In this document: positions 43,954 through 53,276 of the stretch, in pieces | Position numbering within the stretch: position 1 is the first letter of the stretch | Layout: each line of letters begins with the position of its first letter | DNA from: Microvirga soli | Lineage (GTDB): Bacteria; Pseudomonadota; Alphaproteobacteria; Rhizobiales; Beijerinckiaceae | Length of the DNA stretch: 64,000 nucleotides | Assembly: GCF_016734765.1 (NCBI RefSeq) | Contig: NZ_JAERQE010000008.1 | Location: 1 to 64,000, forward strand | Direction of reading: 5' to 3' | The notes under the pieces: model-generated | Told to the model about the DNA's origin: nothing | What the model saw: the letters and a program-made list of their open reading frames with translations, nothing else | Database searches by the model: none | Translations under genes and position numbers: made by a program

Positions 43954-45248
43954 CGCGGGCTCTCCGGGAACGCACGGCGCAAGGAATCCGTGGATGTCAC
44001 AGTCGATAAACGGAGCATGATCTCGTCAATGGAGTGGTGAATGGATGAAGCATCGCGGGTCGAGCCGTCCGGCACGACGTCGTAGCGGCCATCGCCGCGG
44101 GCCACCAGGGTGAGGTCCGCCTTGCCGGGGTGAGCGCAGCCTTTCGGGCAGCCTGAGACGTGAAGGGTTGCTCCGTCTCGGAGCACGGTTCCGCAGGACT
44201 CCGCGATCCGCAGGGCATCGGCGGGAGCAGCTGTGAGACCGTTGCCGCAATCGGGCTGGCCTGGGCAGGCGAAAAGGGAGAGGCGCGGATCGGCTGGATC
44301 TGTGATGAAGCCAGCACGGCCGGCCTCGTCGATCAAAGCGCGTACGTGCTCGTCCGCGATCTTAGGCAGCAGAAGGCCAAGCGTGAAGGAGAGGCGGAGT
44401 TCACCACTGCTGAAGCGCTCGCTCCAGGCAGCAACCTGTATCAGCTGCTCGGTGTTGCAGCGACCGAATGGCAGGGCGAGGAGAAGTGCGGATTTCTTGT
44501 CGAGGGACAGCACACCCGCGCGAGGACCCGCTGAACGCAAGGTCGGTTCGACAGCCGTGCTGAGAGCAGCGCGTGCCGCAAGCTCCCGCACAAGATCTGG
44601 CTCAAGATCACGCAGACGCCGCGCCTCGGCCACGCTCCTGCGCCGCAGTTCCGCGAAGCCTGAAAGCACCGTGTGAACGGCTTCCGGCGTGCGGCAAAGG
44701 GTCGACGTTCCGATCCAGCGCGGGCCGTTGGAAGAAGAGATCGCAAAAGCAATGGTGTCCTCACCCATCGCCAGCAGATGAAGATCCGCACCGAGAGTGT
44801 CGAGGGGCATCGCCGCGCCACCGTCGATGGTGACGAAGAACTTCGCAGGCAGATCCTGGATGGCACCTGCCGCATTCTCGATGGCTTGCGCCAGGGCGAG
44901 AACATCGCACCTCTCGAGCGGATCGAGGCCGGCCGCGGGCGACAGCACCGTGAGGCGGTTCGGTCCATTGCCTTCGGGCTCGGCGAGGCCTCCGCGCTCA
45001 AGGAGGGCGAGCAGGGCCGGATAAGTATCCTCGCGGACACCGCGTATCTGCAGGTTGCCACGCGCCGTGATGTCGAGATGGCCGTTGCCATAGTCACGCG
45101 CGGCCTGCGCGATGAGCCGAGCCTGATCGGCCGAGACCCTGCCGGCAAAGGGATGCAGGCGTACGAGCAGGCCGTCGCCGGTCATCATCGGGCGGCGCAC
45201 GCCCGGGCACCAGCCTCGGCGACGCAGGATGTCGGCTTGCGCGCTCAT
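43950..45248 (-). CDS. cobG: Precorrin-3B synthase (O2-dependent)
   Basis: The 432-residue protein is a nitrite/sulfite-reductase-like Fe-S enzyme that uses O2 to hydroxylate C20 and form the gamma-lactone before ring contraction. Two ferredoxin-like half domains (RLHPFAGRVSADQARLIAQA; GVLSLDKKSALLLALPFGR) flank the 4Fe-4S ligands FACPGQPDCGNGL and SGCPKGCAHPGKADL. Its presence marks the aerobic pathway. The ATG at 45248 overlaps the cobN stop by four bases. Confidence 0.93.
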   Translation of the reverse strand: MSAQADILRRRGWCPGVRRPMMTGDGLLVRLHPFAGRVSADQARLIAQAARDYGNGHLDITARGNLQIRGVREDTYPALLALLERGGLAEPEGNGPNRLTVLSPAAGLDPLERCDVLALAQAIENAAGAIQDLPAKFFVTIDGGAAMPLDTLGADLHLLAMGEDTIAFAISSSNGPRWIGTSTLCRTPEAVHTVLSGFAELRRRSVAEARRLRDLEPDLVRELAARAALSTAVEPTLRSAGPRAGVLSLDKKSALLLALPFGRCNTEQLIQVAAWSERFSSGELRLSFTLGLLLPKIADEHVRALIDEAGRAGFITDPADPRLSLFACPGQPDCGNGLTAAPADALRIAESCGTVLRDGATLHVSGCPKGCAHPGKADLTLVARGDGRYDVVPDGSTRDASSIHHSIDEIMLRLSTVTSTDSLRRAFPESPR

Positions 45249-48200
45249 TCGGCAGCCTCCTTCCGGCCATCTTCGAAGAGGGCTGCAACAGAATTGAGGC
45301 GGCTCTCCCACAAGCCCCGACGACGCGCATCCGCCAAACGATCGCGGATTGCCTGCGCGGCAGCCGGGTTGGCGCCGGCGATCTGCTCCCAGATGGACTC
45401 ATCGGCAAGCAGGGCCGTGAAAACGAGATCGAGAGACGTGGAGGAAACGGCGTCTGTGGTCGCAGCAAAAGTGAAAAGCGCATCCACCCCTTGCGCGATC
45501 TCCGCCGCGCCGCGCCAGCCGTGGCGCAGCTGGCCGGCGATCCAGCGCGGGTTCGTCAGGCGGCCGCGCACGAGGCGGTCCACATCTTCCGCAAGGGTGC
45601 GAGCCTTGGGTGCCTGCGGCCGGCTCGTGTCGAGGCTGTAGAGGGCAGGATTCGTGCCCATCGTCTGCGCGGCTGCCGCGAAGCCGCCGATGGCATCCGC
45701 GGCGGAATCGCCATCGAGGATGTCGCGCTCGGCCACGTCGCTCACATGCACGAAGGCTTCCGCCTGTTCAACACGCTGCGGAAAGCTCTGATCGGCCCGA
45801 GCCTCGCCGCCGGCACCGAAAGCGTGGGATGTGCCTTCGAGATAGGTGCGGCCGAGATCGCTTCTGTCTGACCATTCACCATCAAGCGCCTGCGCCGAGA
45901 CGCCCGCGCCGTAGGTGCCGGGCGCAGAGCCGAACACGCGGGAGAGCGCCTCGCCCCGGCGGCGTGCGGCGGCAAGCTCGTTCCACTCGTCGTCCTCGTT
46001 GAGCGCCGCGACGGCGCGGGCTGCCTGATCGAGGAGGGCGATCTGGTCCGGGAAGGTGTCGCGGAACGCGCCGGAAACCCGCACCGTCACATCAGCGCGG
46101 GGCCGGTCGAGGAGCGGCGCTGGCACGATCTCGAAGCCGGTCACGCGGGTCGAGGCATGATCCCAGGTCGGGCGAACGCCCATGAGGGCTAGGGCATGGG
46201 CGATGTCCTCGCCGCCGGAGCGCAGCGTCGGCGAGGCCCAGAGGTCCATTACGATCCGGCGCGGCCAGTCGCCCTGCTCCTGCAGGTGGCGGCGCACCAC
46301 TTCGGCGGCTGCGCGCCAGCCGAGTTCGGTTGCGGCACGGGTAGGGATCGCGCGCGGATCGAGGGTTGCGAGGTTGCGGCCGGTGGGCAGCACGTCCGTC
46401 TGCCCGCGCGAGGGTGAGCCAGAAGGGCCGGGCACCACGAAGCGGCCGTCCAGCGCTTTCAGCAACCCTTCGCTCTCACCTTTGGCGCATGTCTCGAAGC
46501 CATGCGGCGCATGACCGAAGACATGCAATCCATCGCGGATCGTCACCTCGCCGAGATCGCAGAGATGCGCATCGAGGCGGGTGAGCGCCTCGTCCATCGG
46601 CATTCTGGCATCGACGCTGCAGGCGGCAGCGAGGTCGCTTGCCTGCGCGCGCTCAAGAATGTCCTGCGCCACCAGCTCCGCGCGTCCGGGGTGGAGCACC
46701 TGGGCTGAGGAAAACTCTTCCACCAGCTCGCGCAGCGCTGCGGCCTCGCCGTGCAGACCGGCCTCGGCGGTCTGAGGCGTAAGGTGCCCGATGGTGACGG
46801 CGCCGATGCGGCGCTTGGCGGGTGCCGCCTCACCGGGATCATCGACGATGAAGGGATAGATGACGGGCACCGGGCCGACAGCGAGGCGCGGCCAGCAGAT
46901 GGCGGACAAAGCCACCGCCTTGCCGGGCAGCCACTCGGTGGTGCCGTGGGTGCCGAGATGCACCAGGGCGTGGATTCTCTCCAGAGCCCTCAGGCCGCAA
47001 TAGAAGGCGAGATAGCCGTGGCTCGGGGGGCATTCGGGGTCATGGTAGAATCCCTTGCGATCCTGTCCATGTCCGCGATCGGGCTGCAGGGCGACGAGCA
47101 CGTTGTCGGCACGACTGGCACGGAAGCGGAAAGCGCCGTGCGAAAAGGCAGGATCGTTCTCGGCAAGCCCCCAGCGATCATCGATGGTATCACGCTGTTC
47201 GCGTGGCAGCGTATCGAGCCATGCGCGATAAGCGGCAAGAGGAACCTCGAAGGTTTCCTCGCCTTCCGTGAGACGGGGCATCAACCCGTCAGCGGTGAAA
47301 TCCCGCTCGGCCAAGTAGCCCGCTTCGCGCAGCAGATCGAGGATCGTGCAGGCACTCGCCGGTGTATCCAGTCCCACCGCGAAGCCGGCGCGGCCGCCGC
47401 GTGCCGGGTAGTCGGAGAGCACAAGCGCGAGCCGCCGTTCTCGGCGTGGCGTGCAGGCGAGTCGCACCCAGGCGGCCGCCATATCGGCCACGGCATTGAT
47501 CCCGGCTGCATCCGGAGCTTGCACCCGGCGGGAGAAGGCGAGTGCCGGATCGGCGGCCTCCTCGGCCTTGAACGATACAGGACCTGCCGCAATGCGGCCG
47601 TCGAATTCAGGCAGGGCGATCTGCATGGCGAGATCGGCGGAGGAGAGGCCTCGCGGCGAAGCCTCCCAGGCATCCTTGGCGCTGCCGACAGGGATTGCTT
47701 GCAGGATCGGGCAATCGGCTTCGTCGAGCACGAAGCTGTCGTCGTCCCGCGCCGAGAAGGCGGTGGTCGTGACGATGATGTCGGGACGGCGCGTTTGTAT
47801 TGCCTGTCGAACAACCGCGACGGCTTCCGGATCCTTCAGGCTCGACACCGCCAGCACGAGGGTTTCGATGCCGCGCTCGCGGAGCGCTGCGGACAGATCC
47901 TCAATGGCCTGCGTGTCGCCAGAGAGCACGGCGGAGCGGTAAACGATAAGATAGGCGAGGGGGCGCTCGTGGGAGATGCAGGCGAGGGCAGATTCAGGCT
48001 CTGCAATGCCGCCGCCTTCGATCCCACAGACCTCATCCTGAGGAGCAGACGCAGTCTGCGTCTCGAAGGAGCGTCCAGAGTGCACTGGAGCCTCCTTCGA
48101 GACGCCGCTGGCGAGGCTCCTCAGGGTGAGGTCGGAGTGGTGGAGCGGGGGAGCCCATGCGAAGGCGCGGGGTGCTGCGCGCGGCGGCTCGGTGGCAGCA

Positions 48201-48691
48201 TTTACTTCGCCGATCTCCATGCCGATATGTGCGAGTAGGCGGCTCATGTTGTCGATGCCGCCGGCCTGGAAATAAACTTCGATCTCGTTGCAGAGCGTCT
48301 GCGGAACGGTGGCGTAGGCGGCAAGCCTCGGGTCAGGGCGGTCGTCGCCCGGCAGCACCGCGAGCTTCACGCCATGAGAGCGGCACGCCTCGGACAGCCG
48401 CTCCAACCCATAGCGCCAGTAATCGAGCCCGCCGAGGCAGCGCACGAGAACGAAGCGAGCCTTCGCTGCCGTCTTGTCGATGTAGAGATCGACCGAGAGA
48501 GGATGGCGCAGGCGGCGCAGGGATGCGAGGCGCAGCGACGGGCCACCCGCCTTCAGCCGATGGGCCGCCGCCAGCGCGCCGAGGTCACTGTCCGCAAACG
48601 AGAGGACGACGGTATCCCCCGGAGGCTGCTGGAGGTCGATGGCCTCCTGGCCTTCCTCGAGGGAGATCGTTGTGACCGGAAGGAGGTGCAT
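45245..48691 (-). CDS. cobN: Cobaltochelatase subunit CobN, with an in-frame repeat insertion
   Basis: The 1148-residue protein is the large porphyrin-binding subunit of the ATP-dependent cobaltochelatase that inserts cobalt into hydrogenobyrinic acid a,c-diamide. Family segments include LVHLGTHGTTEWLPGKAVAL, LVLSDYPARGGRAGFAVGLD and DLWASPTLRSGGEDIAHALA. CobS and CobT, its AAA+ partners, are not in this window. Residues about 187-221 (LTLRSLASGVSKEAP and onward to FETQTASAPQDEV) are encoded by a palindromic element and are not typical CobN sequence. The start lies one base after the cobW stop region on the same transcript. Confidence 0.93.
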   Translation of the reverse strand: MHLLPVTTISLEEGQEAIDLQQPPGDTVVLSFADSDLGALAAAHRLKAGGPSLRLASLRRLRHPLSVDLYIDKTAAKARFVLVRCLGGLDYWRYGLERLSEACRSHGVKLAVLPGDDRPDPRLAAYATVPQTLCNEIEVYFQAGGIDNMSRLLAHIGMEIGEVNAATEPPRAAPRAFAWAPPLHHSDLTLRSLASGVSKEAPVHSGRSFETQTASAPQDEVCGIEGGGIAEPESALACISHERPLAYLIVYRSAVLSGDTQAIEDLSAALRERGIETLVLAVSSLKDPEAVAVVRQAIQTRRPDIIVTTTAFSARDDDSFVLDEADCPILQAIPVGSAKDAWEASPRGLSSADLAMQIALPEFDGRIAAGPVSFKAEEAADPALAFSRRVQAPDAAGINAVADMAAAWVRLACTPRRERRLALVLSDYPARGGRAGFAVGLDTPASACTILDLLREAGYLAERDFTADGLMPRLTEGEETFEVPLAAYRAWLDTLPREQRDTIDDRWGLAENDPAFSHGAFRFRASRADNVLVALQPDRGHGQDRKGFYHDPECPPSHGYLAFYCGLRALERIHALVHLGTHGTTEWLPGKAVALSAICWPRLAVGPVPVIYPFIVDDPGEAAPAKRRIGAVTIGHLTPQTAEAGLHGEAAALRELVEEFSSAQVLHPGRAELVAQDILERAQASDLAAACSVDARMPMDEALTRLDAHLCDLGEVTIRDGLHVFGHAPHGFETCAKGESEGLLKALDGRFVVPGPSGSPSRGQTDVLPTGRNLATLDPRAIPTRAATELGWRAAAEVVRRHLQEQGDWPRRIVMDLWASPTLRSGGEDIAHALALMGVRPTWDHASTRVTGFEIVPAPLLDRPRADVTVRVSGAFRDTFPDQIALLDQAARAVAALNEDDEWNELAAARRRGEALSRVFGSAPGTYGAGVSAQALDGEWSDRSDLGRTYLEGTSHAFGAGGEARADQSFPQRVEQAEAFVHVSDVAERDILDGDSAADAIGGFAAAAQTMGTNPALYSLDTSRPQAPKARTLAEDVDRLVRGRLTNPRWIAGQLRHGWRGAAEIAQGVDALFTFAATTDAVSSTSLDLVFTALLADESIWEQIAGANPAAAQAIRDRLADARRRGLWESRLNSVAALFEDGRKEAAE
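48031..48131. repeat. Palindromic element translated inside cobN
   Basis: Outer arms CCTCATCCTGAGGAGC (48031-48046) and GCTCCTCAGGGTGAGG (48116-48131) pair with one mismatch. Inner arms GCGTCTCGAAGGAG (48058-48071) and CTCCTTCGAGACGC (48092-48105) pair perfectly. This double-stem form is a familiar intergenic repeat in Hyphomicrobiales genomes (recalled), but here it lies wholly within an open coding frame. Confidence 0.85.
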
Positions 48692-48692
48692 A

Positions 48693-49730
48693 TCATCCCG
48701 CGCGCAAGGCGGCTTCGACGGCTTTCACGTCGAAGCCTTTCAGGCCGATCACCACCATGCGTCCGTCGCGTGCTTCGCCCGCCTTCCACGGCCGGTCGAA
48801 GTGATGCGCGATGCGCTGGCCGACGCCCTGCACCACGAGGCGCATGGGCTTGCCCTCCACGGGTGCGAAGCCCTTGATGCGCAGTACGCCCGAAGCCTCG
48901 GCCGCGCGCTCGACGCGGGCGACGAGCGCCTCCGGGGTCGCAACGGCATCGACGGGGATCGCGATGCTCTCGAAATCGTCGTGGTCGTGATCGTCCTCCG
49001 TCTCGTGATGGGAGGGGCGGGCGTCGAGATCGGCCTCCGCCGCGGCGCCCATACCGATCAGCACGGTCGGGTCCACCTTGCCGTGAGCGGCCTCGATCAC
49101 CTTCACGGCGCGGGGCAGGTGCTCGTTGATCTCGGCCAGAACCTTGCCCTTGTCGCCCGCTTGCATCTGGTCGATCTTGTTGAGGATGATGAGGTCGGCG
49201 CAGAGCAACTGATCCTCGAACACTTCCTCCAACGGATTCTCGTGATCGACGGAGGTGTCGGCTGCGCGCTGGGCTTCGAGCGCATCCGGATCATCGGCAA
49301 AGGCGCCCGAGGCGACGGCGGGGCCATCGACCACGGCGATCACACCGTCGACCGTCACACGAGAGCGGATGTCTGGCCAGTTGAAGGCACGGACCAGCGG
49401 CTTCGGCAGGGCGAGGCCGGAGGTCTCGATCAGGATGTGCTCTGGAGGGTTGGGCCGATTGAGCAGGGTATTCAGGGCAGGGACGAAATCGTCCGCTACC
49501 GTGCAGCAGATGCAGCCGTTGGGCAGGTCCACGATGTCGTCCTGCGTGCAGCCTTCGATGCCGCAGCCCTCGATAAAGGAGCCGTCGAAGCCGAGATCGC
49601 CGAACTCGTTCACGAGAACCGCCAGCCGGCGTCCGTTCGCGTTCTCCAGCAGGTGCCGCACCAGGGTGGTTTTCCCGGCGCCGAGGAATCCGGTGATGAT
49701 CGTGCAGGGGATCTTCGAGAGATCGCTCAT
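48693..49730 (-). CDS. cobW: CobW-family GTPase, metal chaperone for cobalamin synthesis
   Basis: The 345-residue G3E GTPase has Walker A ITGFLGAGKTTLVRHLL (residues 12-28), the metal-binding CXCC in NGCICCTVADDF, and the guanine motif ILNKIDQM. A His/Asp-rich stretch (HHETEDDHDHDD) precedes the C-terminal CobW-C domain (VLRIKGFAPVEGKPMRLVVQ). CobW is thought to supply cobalt to the chelatase. It lies directly upstream of cobN. Confidence 0.94.
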   Translation of the reverse strand: MSDLSKIPCTIITGFLGAGKTTLVRHLLENANGRRLAVLVNEFGDLGFDGSFIEGCGIEGCTQDDIVDLPNGCICCTVADDFVPALNTLLNRPNPPEHILIETSGLALPKPLVRAFNWPDIRSRVTVDGVIAVVDGPAVASGAFADDPDALEAQRAADTSVDHENPLEEVFEDQLLCADLIILNKIDQMQAGDKGKVLAEINEHLPRAVKVIEAAHGKVDPTVLIGMGAAAEADLDARPSHHETEDDHDHDDFESIAIPVDAVATPEALVARVERAAEASGVLRIKGFAPVEGKPMRLVVQGVGQRIAHHFDRPWKAGEARDGRMVVIGLKGFDVKAVEAALRAG

Positions 49731-49757
49731 GAAAGCCTTGCCTTTCGGCGGCGTGTC

Positions 49758-50153
49758 TCAAGCCGCGCTATTTGTCTTGAACGGAGGAATGCGGGCGACC
49801 ACGCCCTTGCGGAACGCCTCAGGCCGCTCGCGCCAGGGCACGAGGCCGTCCGAGGTTGCTGCATAGCGGCGCAGGCCGTCGAGAATGGTCTCCACCGAAG
49901 TGTCGGCGCTCAGGTCGCCGTAGATATAGGTCCAGCGACCGGGGCCGGAGACCGCGATGGTACAGGGGCGCTTGCAGACCGAGAGGCACTCGACCGGCTC
50001 GACGCGTACGTTCGGCGCATCGGAGTGTGAGAGCGCTTCGGTCAGCGCACGATGAAGGATCGCACCAGGCCGGAGCGCCTTGTCGTCCGGGCCACCTGCC
50101 TGACGGCAGGTGACGCAGACATGCAGGCAGATCTCCTCAGGGGATGAGGTCAT
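49758..50153 (-). CDS. DUF1636 protein, ferredoxin-like metal-binding
   Basis: The 131-residue protein has cysteines in LHVCVTCRQAG (about residues 10-20) and VECLSVCKRPCTIAVSGPG (about 70-88). This spacing resembles thioredoxin-fold 2Fe-2S proteins. The start at 50153 was chosen because upstream sequence overlaps hupE. It is placed between a metal permease and cobW in the riboswitch-led unit, which suggests a role in cobalt handling or an electron-transfer step. Biochemical function is not known to me. Confidence 0.82.
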   Translation of the reverse strand: MTSSPEEICLHVCVTCRQAGGPDDKALRPGAILHRALTEALSHSDAPNVRVEPVECLSVCKRPCTIAVSGPGRWTYIYGDLSADTSVETILDGLRRYAATSDGLVPWRERPEAFRKGVVARIPPFKTNSAA

Positions 50154-50172
50154 CGCTCGTGAGCCGATCCGC

Positions 50173-50802
50173 TCAGGCGAAGGCCGGCAGGGCGAGGAAG
50201 GCCGCGCCTGTGACCGCAACGGCGAGGCCAGCGAGACGAAGCTGGGGTGCAGGCGCGGCGAACGAACCCTTCATCACAAAACGGGCCGCCAGGGCAATAC
50301 CGGTGGTGAGCACCGTCTGAACCGCCACGAGACCAATGAGGTAGGCAGAAAGTGGCGAGGTTTCAGCGCCGATGATCGACTCGCCAAGGGCATAGCCATG
50401 CACCGCGCCGCCGATGGCAAAGAGACCGGCGATCAGCGCATAGGGAAGGGTGGTGCGGATTGTGGCGGCCAAGCCGATGGCGACAACGCTCAGCGCGACC
50501 AGCGCTTCGGTGTAAGGCAGATCGAAGCTGGCGAGGTGCAGGCCCACACCGGCGGCCATGGCCACAACCCAGAAAGCCGGAAGAGTGAGGCCGCGGGCGA
50601 AACGCGAGGCGACGAGGCCGACACCCACGAGGGCGGCGAGATGGTCGAGACCGATGACGGGATGGCCGAGGCCCGAGAGCAGGCCCTGCGTGAAGGTGGC
50701 CGGAATCATGCCTCCCATGGGGTGGTGGGCGAGGGCCGGGGTCGCGGCCGCAAGGCCGGTGAGCGTCAGGGCGAGGAGGCGGGTCTTGGGCAGAATGGTC
50801 AT
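50173..50802 (-). CDS. HupE/UreJ family permease, probable cobalt importer
   Basis: The 209-residue protein has an export-type start (LLALTLTGLAAATPALAHHP) and about six more helices. It has the HupE/UreJ signature HPVIGLDHLAALVGVG (about residues 47-62) and GAVHGYALGESIIG, whose histidines are likely metal ligands. HupE/UreJ proteins move nickel or cobalt; as the first gene behind a B12 riboswitch, cobalt is the inferred substrate. The ATG at 50802 follows GGAGAGAACG, and the ribosome site lies in a small hairpin. Confidence 0.87.
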   Translation of the reverse strand: MTILPKTRLLALTLTGLAAATPALAHHPMGGMIPATFTQGLLSGLGHPVIGLDHLAALVGVGLVASRFARGLTLPAFWVVAMAAGVGLHLASFDLPYTEALVALSVVAIGLAATIRTTLPYALIAGLFAIGGAVHGYALGESIIGAETSPLSAYLIGLVAVQTVLTTGIALAARFVMKGSFAAPAPQLRLAGLAVAVTGAAFLALPAFA

Positions 50803-50807
50803 CGTTC

Positions 50808-50821
50808 TCTCCGTCGGGAGA
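50808..50821 (-). promoter_or_regulatory. Hairpin sequestering the hupE ribosome binding site
   Basis: On the minus strand TCTCC-CGAC-GGAGA forms a 5-bp stem whose 3' arm is the hupE Shine-Dalgarno sequence. It lies downstream of the B12 riboswitch and could be its translational expression platform. Confidence 0.45.
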
Positions 50822-50932
50822 CTCAAAGGTCAAGAGTCTGGTGCGCTTCCACGGACGGAACCGAACGACGGGAGGTCATTCGACTACGGTCACCGTCGGC
50901 ACACCCCGTCCGACAGACCCGATAGAAGCTAA

Positions 50933-51100
50933 GGCTGACGGCAGGTCTCCTGGCTCGCGGGTCGATGCTTTTCGCCGCCTTCCCGGGGTTGGATCCCAGT
51001 GGCATGTGGAGCGAAGGCTCGCCGCTTACAGTTGCGGGGGCAGCCGCGGTGTCTCACCGCATTCCCTTTTCACCCCGTTGCCGGGGCACCGTCATCACCA
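50933..51100 (-). promoter_or_regulatory. Cobalamin riboswitch upstream of the hupE-cobW-cobN unit
   Basis: Read on the minus strand, the segment has the conserved core GCCCCCGCAACTGTAAGCGG near 51040 and, near its 3' end, the B12 box AGCCAGGAGACCTGCCGTCA (50934-50955 region). It also has a 5' stem with GCCCCGGCAACGGGG near 51090. It points toward hupE, 130 bases away, and should repress the eight-gene unit hupE to cobJ when adenosylcobalamin is abundant. Confidence 0.93.
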
Positions 51101-51212
51101 TGCTTATCTGGCCGGGAAGGATGTTTCAAGTCTGGGCGTCGCGCATGGCCGGCCTTGAAATCGGGTCGCAGCCTGTTCATGGTGCGGCCCTTCCACAGGA
51201 AAGCAGGCCGGG

Positions 51213-51818
51213 ATGTCCCAGGACGAAGAGGCGCGCCACCGCGCCAAGATGATCAAGCGCAAGGAAGTGCAGGACCGGGAGGTCGCCTCCAAGACCGTCG
51301 AGAAGGGGCTCCTCATCGTCCATACCGGCCCCGGCAAGGGCAAGTCGACGGCCGCCTTCGGGCTGATGCTCCGGGCGCTCGGGCGCGGTTTCCAGGTGGG
51401 CGTGGTGCAGTTCATCAAGGGTGCCTGGGAGACCGGGGAGCGCATGGCGCTGGATCGTTTCAGCGATCAGGTCGAGTGGCACACCATGGGCGAGGGCTTC
51501 ACCTGGGAGACCCAGGACCGTTCCCGCGACGTGGCGGCGGCCGAGCGCGCCTGGGAGAAGGTCAAGGAACTGATGGCCCGCGAGGACATCCGCCTCCTGG
51601 TGCTCGATGAGCTCAACATCGCGCTGCGCTACGAGTATCTCGATCTGGCCGAGGTGGTCGAGACCCTGAGGCAGCGCCGGCCCGATCTTCACATCGTGGT
51701 CACCGGCCGGAACGCTAAGCCAGAGCTGATCGAGGCGGCCGATCTCGTCACCGAGATGACCCTGGTGAAGCATCACTTCGCCGCCGGCGTGAAGGCGCAG
51801 GAAGGCGTGGAGTTCTAG
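51213..51818 (+). CDS. cobO: Corrinoid adenosyltransferase
   Basis: The 201-residue protein has the CobA/CobO P-loop HTGPGKGKSTAAFGLMLRAL (about residues 36-55), VGVVQFIKGAWETGER, and LLVLDELNIALRYEYLDLAE. It transfers the adenosyl group from ATP to cob(I)yrinic acid a,c-diamide. An extended basic N-terminus (KMIKRKEVQDREVASK) is normal for alphaproteobacterial CobO. It is immediately followed, with no gap, by cobQ. No riboswitch is seen on this strand. Confidence 0.95.
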   Translation: MSQDEEARHRAKMIKRKEVQDREVASKTVEKGLLIVHTGPGKGKSTAAFGLMLRALGRGFQVGVVQFIKGAWETGERMALDRFSDQVEWHTMGEGFTWETQDRSRDVAAAERAWEKVKELMAREDIRLLVLDELNIALRYEYLDLAEVVETLRQRRPDLHIVVTGRNAKPELIEAADLVTEMTLVKHHFAAGVKAQEGVEF

Positions 51819-53276
51819 ATGCGCGCCCTCATGGTGCAGGGCACCGGCTCCAATGTGGGCAAGTCGCTCCTGGTGGCGGGCCTGTGCCGGGTGTTTGCGC
51901 GAAAAGGGCTCAAGGTCCGGCCGTTCAAGCCTCAAAACATGTCCAACAATGCCGCCGTCACAGCCGATGGCGGCGAGATCGGCCGCGCCCAGGCGTTGCA
52001 AGCACGCGCGGCGGGCGTGGCGCCCAGTGTCCATATGAATCCAGTGCTCTTGAAGCCCCAGAGCGAGATCGGCTCGCAGGTGGTGGTGCAGGGGCGCGTC
52101 GTCGGAACGGCGAAAGCGCGCGAATACCAAGCCTGGAAGCCGCGCCTGATGGAAGCGGTGCTCGACAGCTTCGGGCGGCTCTCGAACGAAGCTGACCTTG
52201 TTCTCGTCGAGGGCGCGGGCTCGGCGTCGGAGGTCAACTTACGGGCTGGCGATATCGCCAATATGGGCTTTGCCCGCGCGGCGAACGTGCCCGTGGTGCT
52301 GGTGGGTGATATCGACCGCGGCGGCGTGATCGCGAGCCTTGTCGGCACAAAGGCGGTGCTCGATGAGACCGATGCCGCGATGATCCGTGGCTTCATCGTC
52401 AACCGCTTCCGGGGCGATCCGGCCTTGTTCGACAGCGGCATGCAGTTTGTGGCCGAACGCACCGGCTGGCCCGCGCTCGGCCTCGTGCCGCACTTTGCCG
52501 ATGCCGCGCGCCTGCCGGCGGAGGATGGGCTGGGATTGCGGCGCGAGGGGCAAAAAGGCTCGGTCGTGATCGCCGTGCCGGTCACGCCGTGGATTTCGAA
52601 CTTCGACGACCTCGATCCTCTACGTGAGGAGCCGGGCGTGGAGGTGGTTCTGGTCGAACCCGGCGAGCCGCTCCCGGCGAGGGCCGCTCTTGTCCTGCTG
52701 CCCGGCTCCAAGACCACCATCGACGATCTCCTCTTTATTCGCCGGCAGGGCTGGGACATCGACCTCAAGGCGCATGTACGCCGGGGTGGGCGGGTGCTCG
52801 GCCTGTGCGGAGGCTACCAGATGCTTGGGACGCGCATCGACGATCCTTCCGGCATCGAGGGTGAGGCGGGCCGCTCCATCGAGGGATTGGGGCTTCTCGA
52901 CATCGCGACCGTGCTGACGGCGAAGAAGCGGCTGGAGGCCGTGACAGGCACCACGGTTCCCGACGGCACATCGCTGTCCGGCTACGAGATGCATATCGGC
53001 GAGACTTCAGGACCCGACGCTCTGCGGCAGCCCTTCGCGCGACTGACGAGCGGGCAGGCGGACGGCGCAGTCTCGGCAGATGGTCGCGTGATGGGCACCT
53101 ATGTGCACGGCCTCTTCGCGGACGACCGGCAGCGCGCTCGGTGGCTCAGGCTGCTCGGAGCCGAGACGAGCGATCTGGCCTATGAGACCCTGGTCGACGA
53201 TATCCTCGACCGCTTCGCCGATCATCTCGAAGCGCATCTCGACTGCGAGCGGCTGCTGGCAATCAGCGCACGATGA
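51819..53276 (+). CDS. cobQ: Cobyric acid synthase
   Basis: The 485-residue glutamine-dependent enzyme adds four amides (b, d, e, g). It has an N-terminal dethiobiotin-synthetase-like domain ([17 protein letters not shown], residues 8-24; [20 protein letters not shown]) and a C-terminal amidotransferase with catalytic Cys330 in [12 protein letters not shown] and a later histidine in YVHGLF. Its end overlaps that of cobD by 14 bp. Confidence 0.96.
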   Translation: MRALMVQGTGSNVGKSLLVAGLCRVFARKGLKVRPFKPQNMSNNAAVTADGGEIGRAQALQARAAGVAPSVHMNPVLLKPQSEIGSQVVVQGRVVGTAKAREYQAWKPRLMEAVLDSFGRLSNEADLVLVEGAGSASEVNLRAGDIANMGFARAANVPVVLVGDIDRGGVIASLVGTKAVLDETDAAMIRGFIVNRFRGDPALFDSGMQFVAERTGWPALGLVPHFADAARLPAEDGLGLRREGQKGSVVIAVPVTPWISNFDDLDPLREEPGVEVVLVEPGEPLPARAALVLLPGSKTTIDDLLFIRRQGWDIDLKAHVRRGGRVLGLCGGYQMLGTRIDDPSGIEGEAGRSIEGLGLLDIATVLTAKKRLEAVTGTTVPDGTSLSGYEMHIGETSGPDALRQPFARLTSGQADGAVSADGRVMGTYVHGLFADDRQRARWLRLLGAETSDLAYETLVDDILDRFADHLEAHLDCERLLAISAR

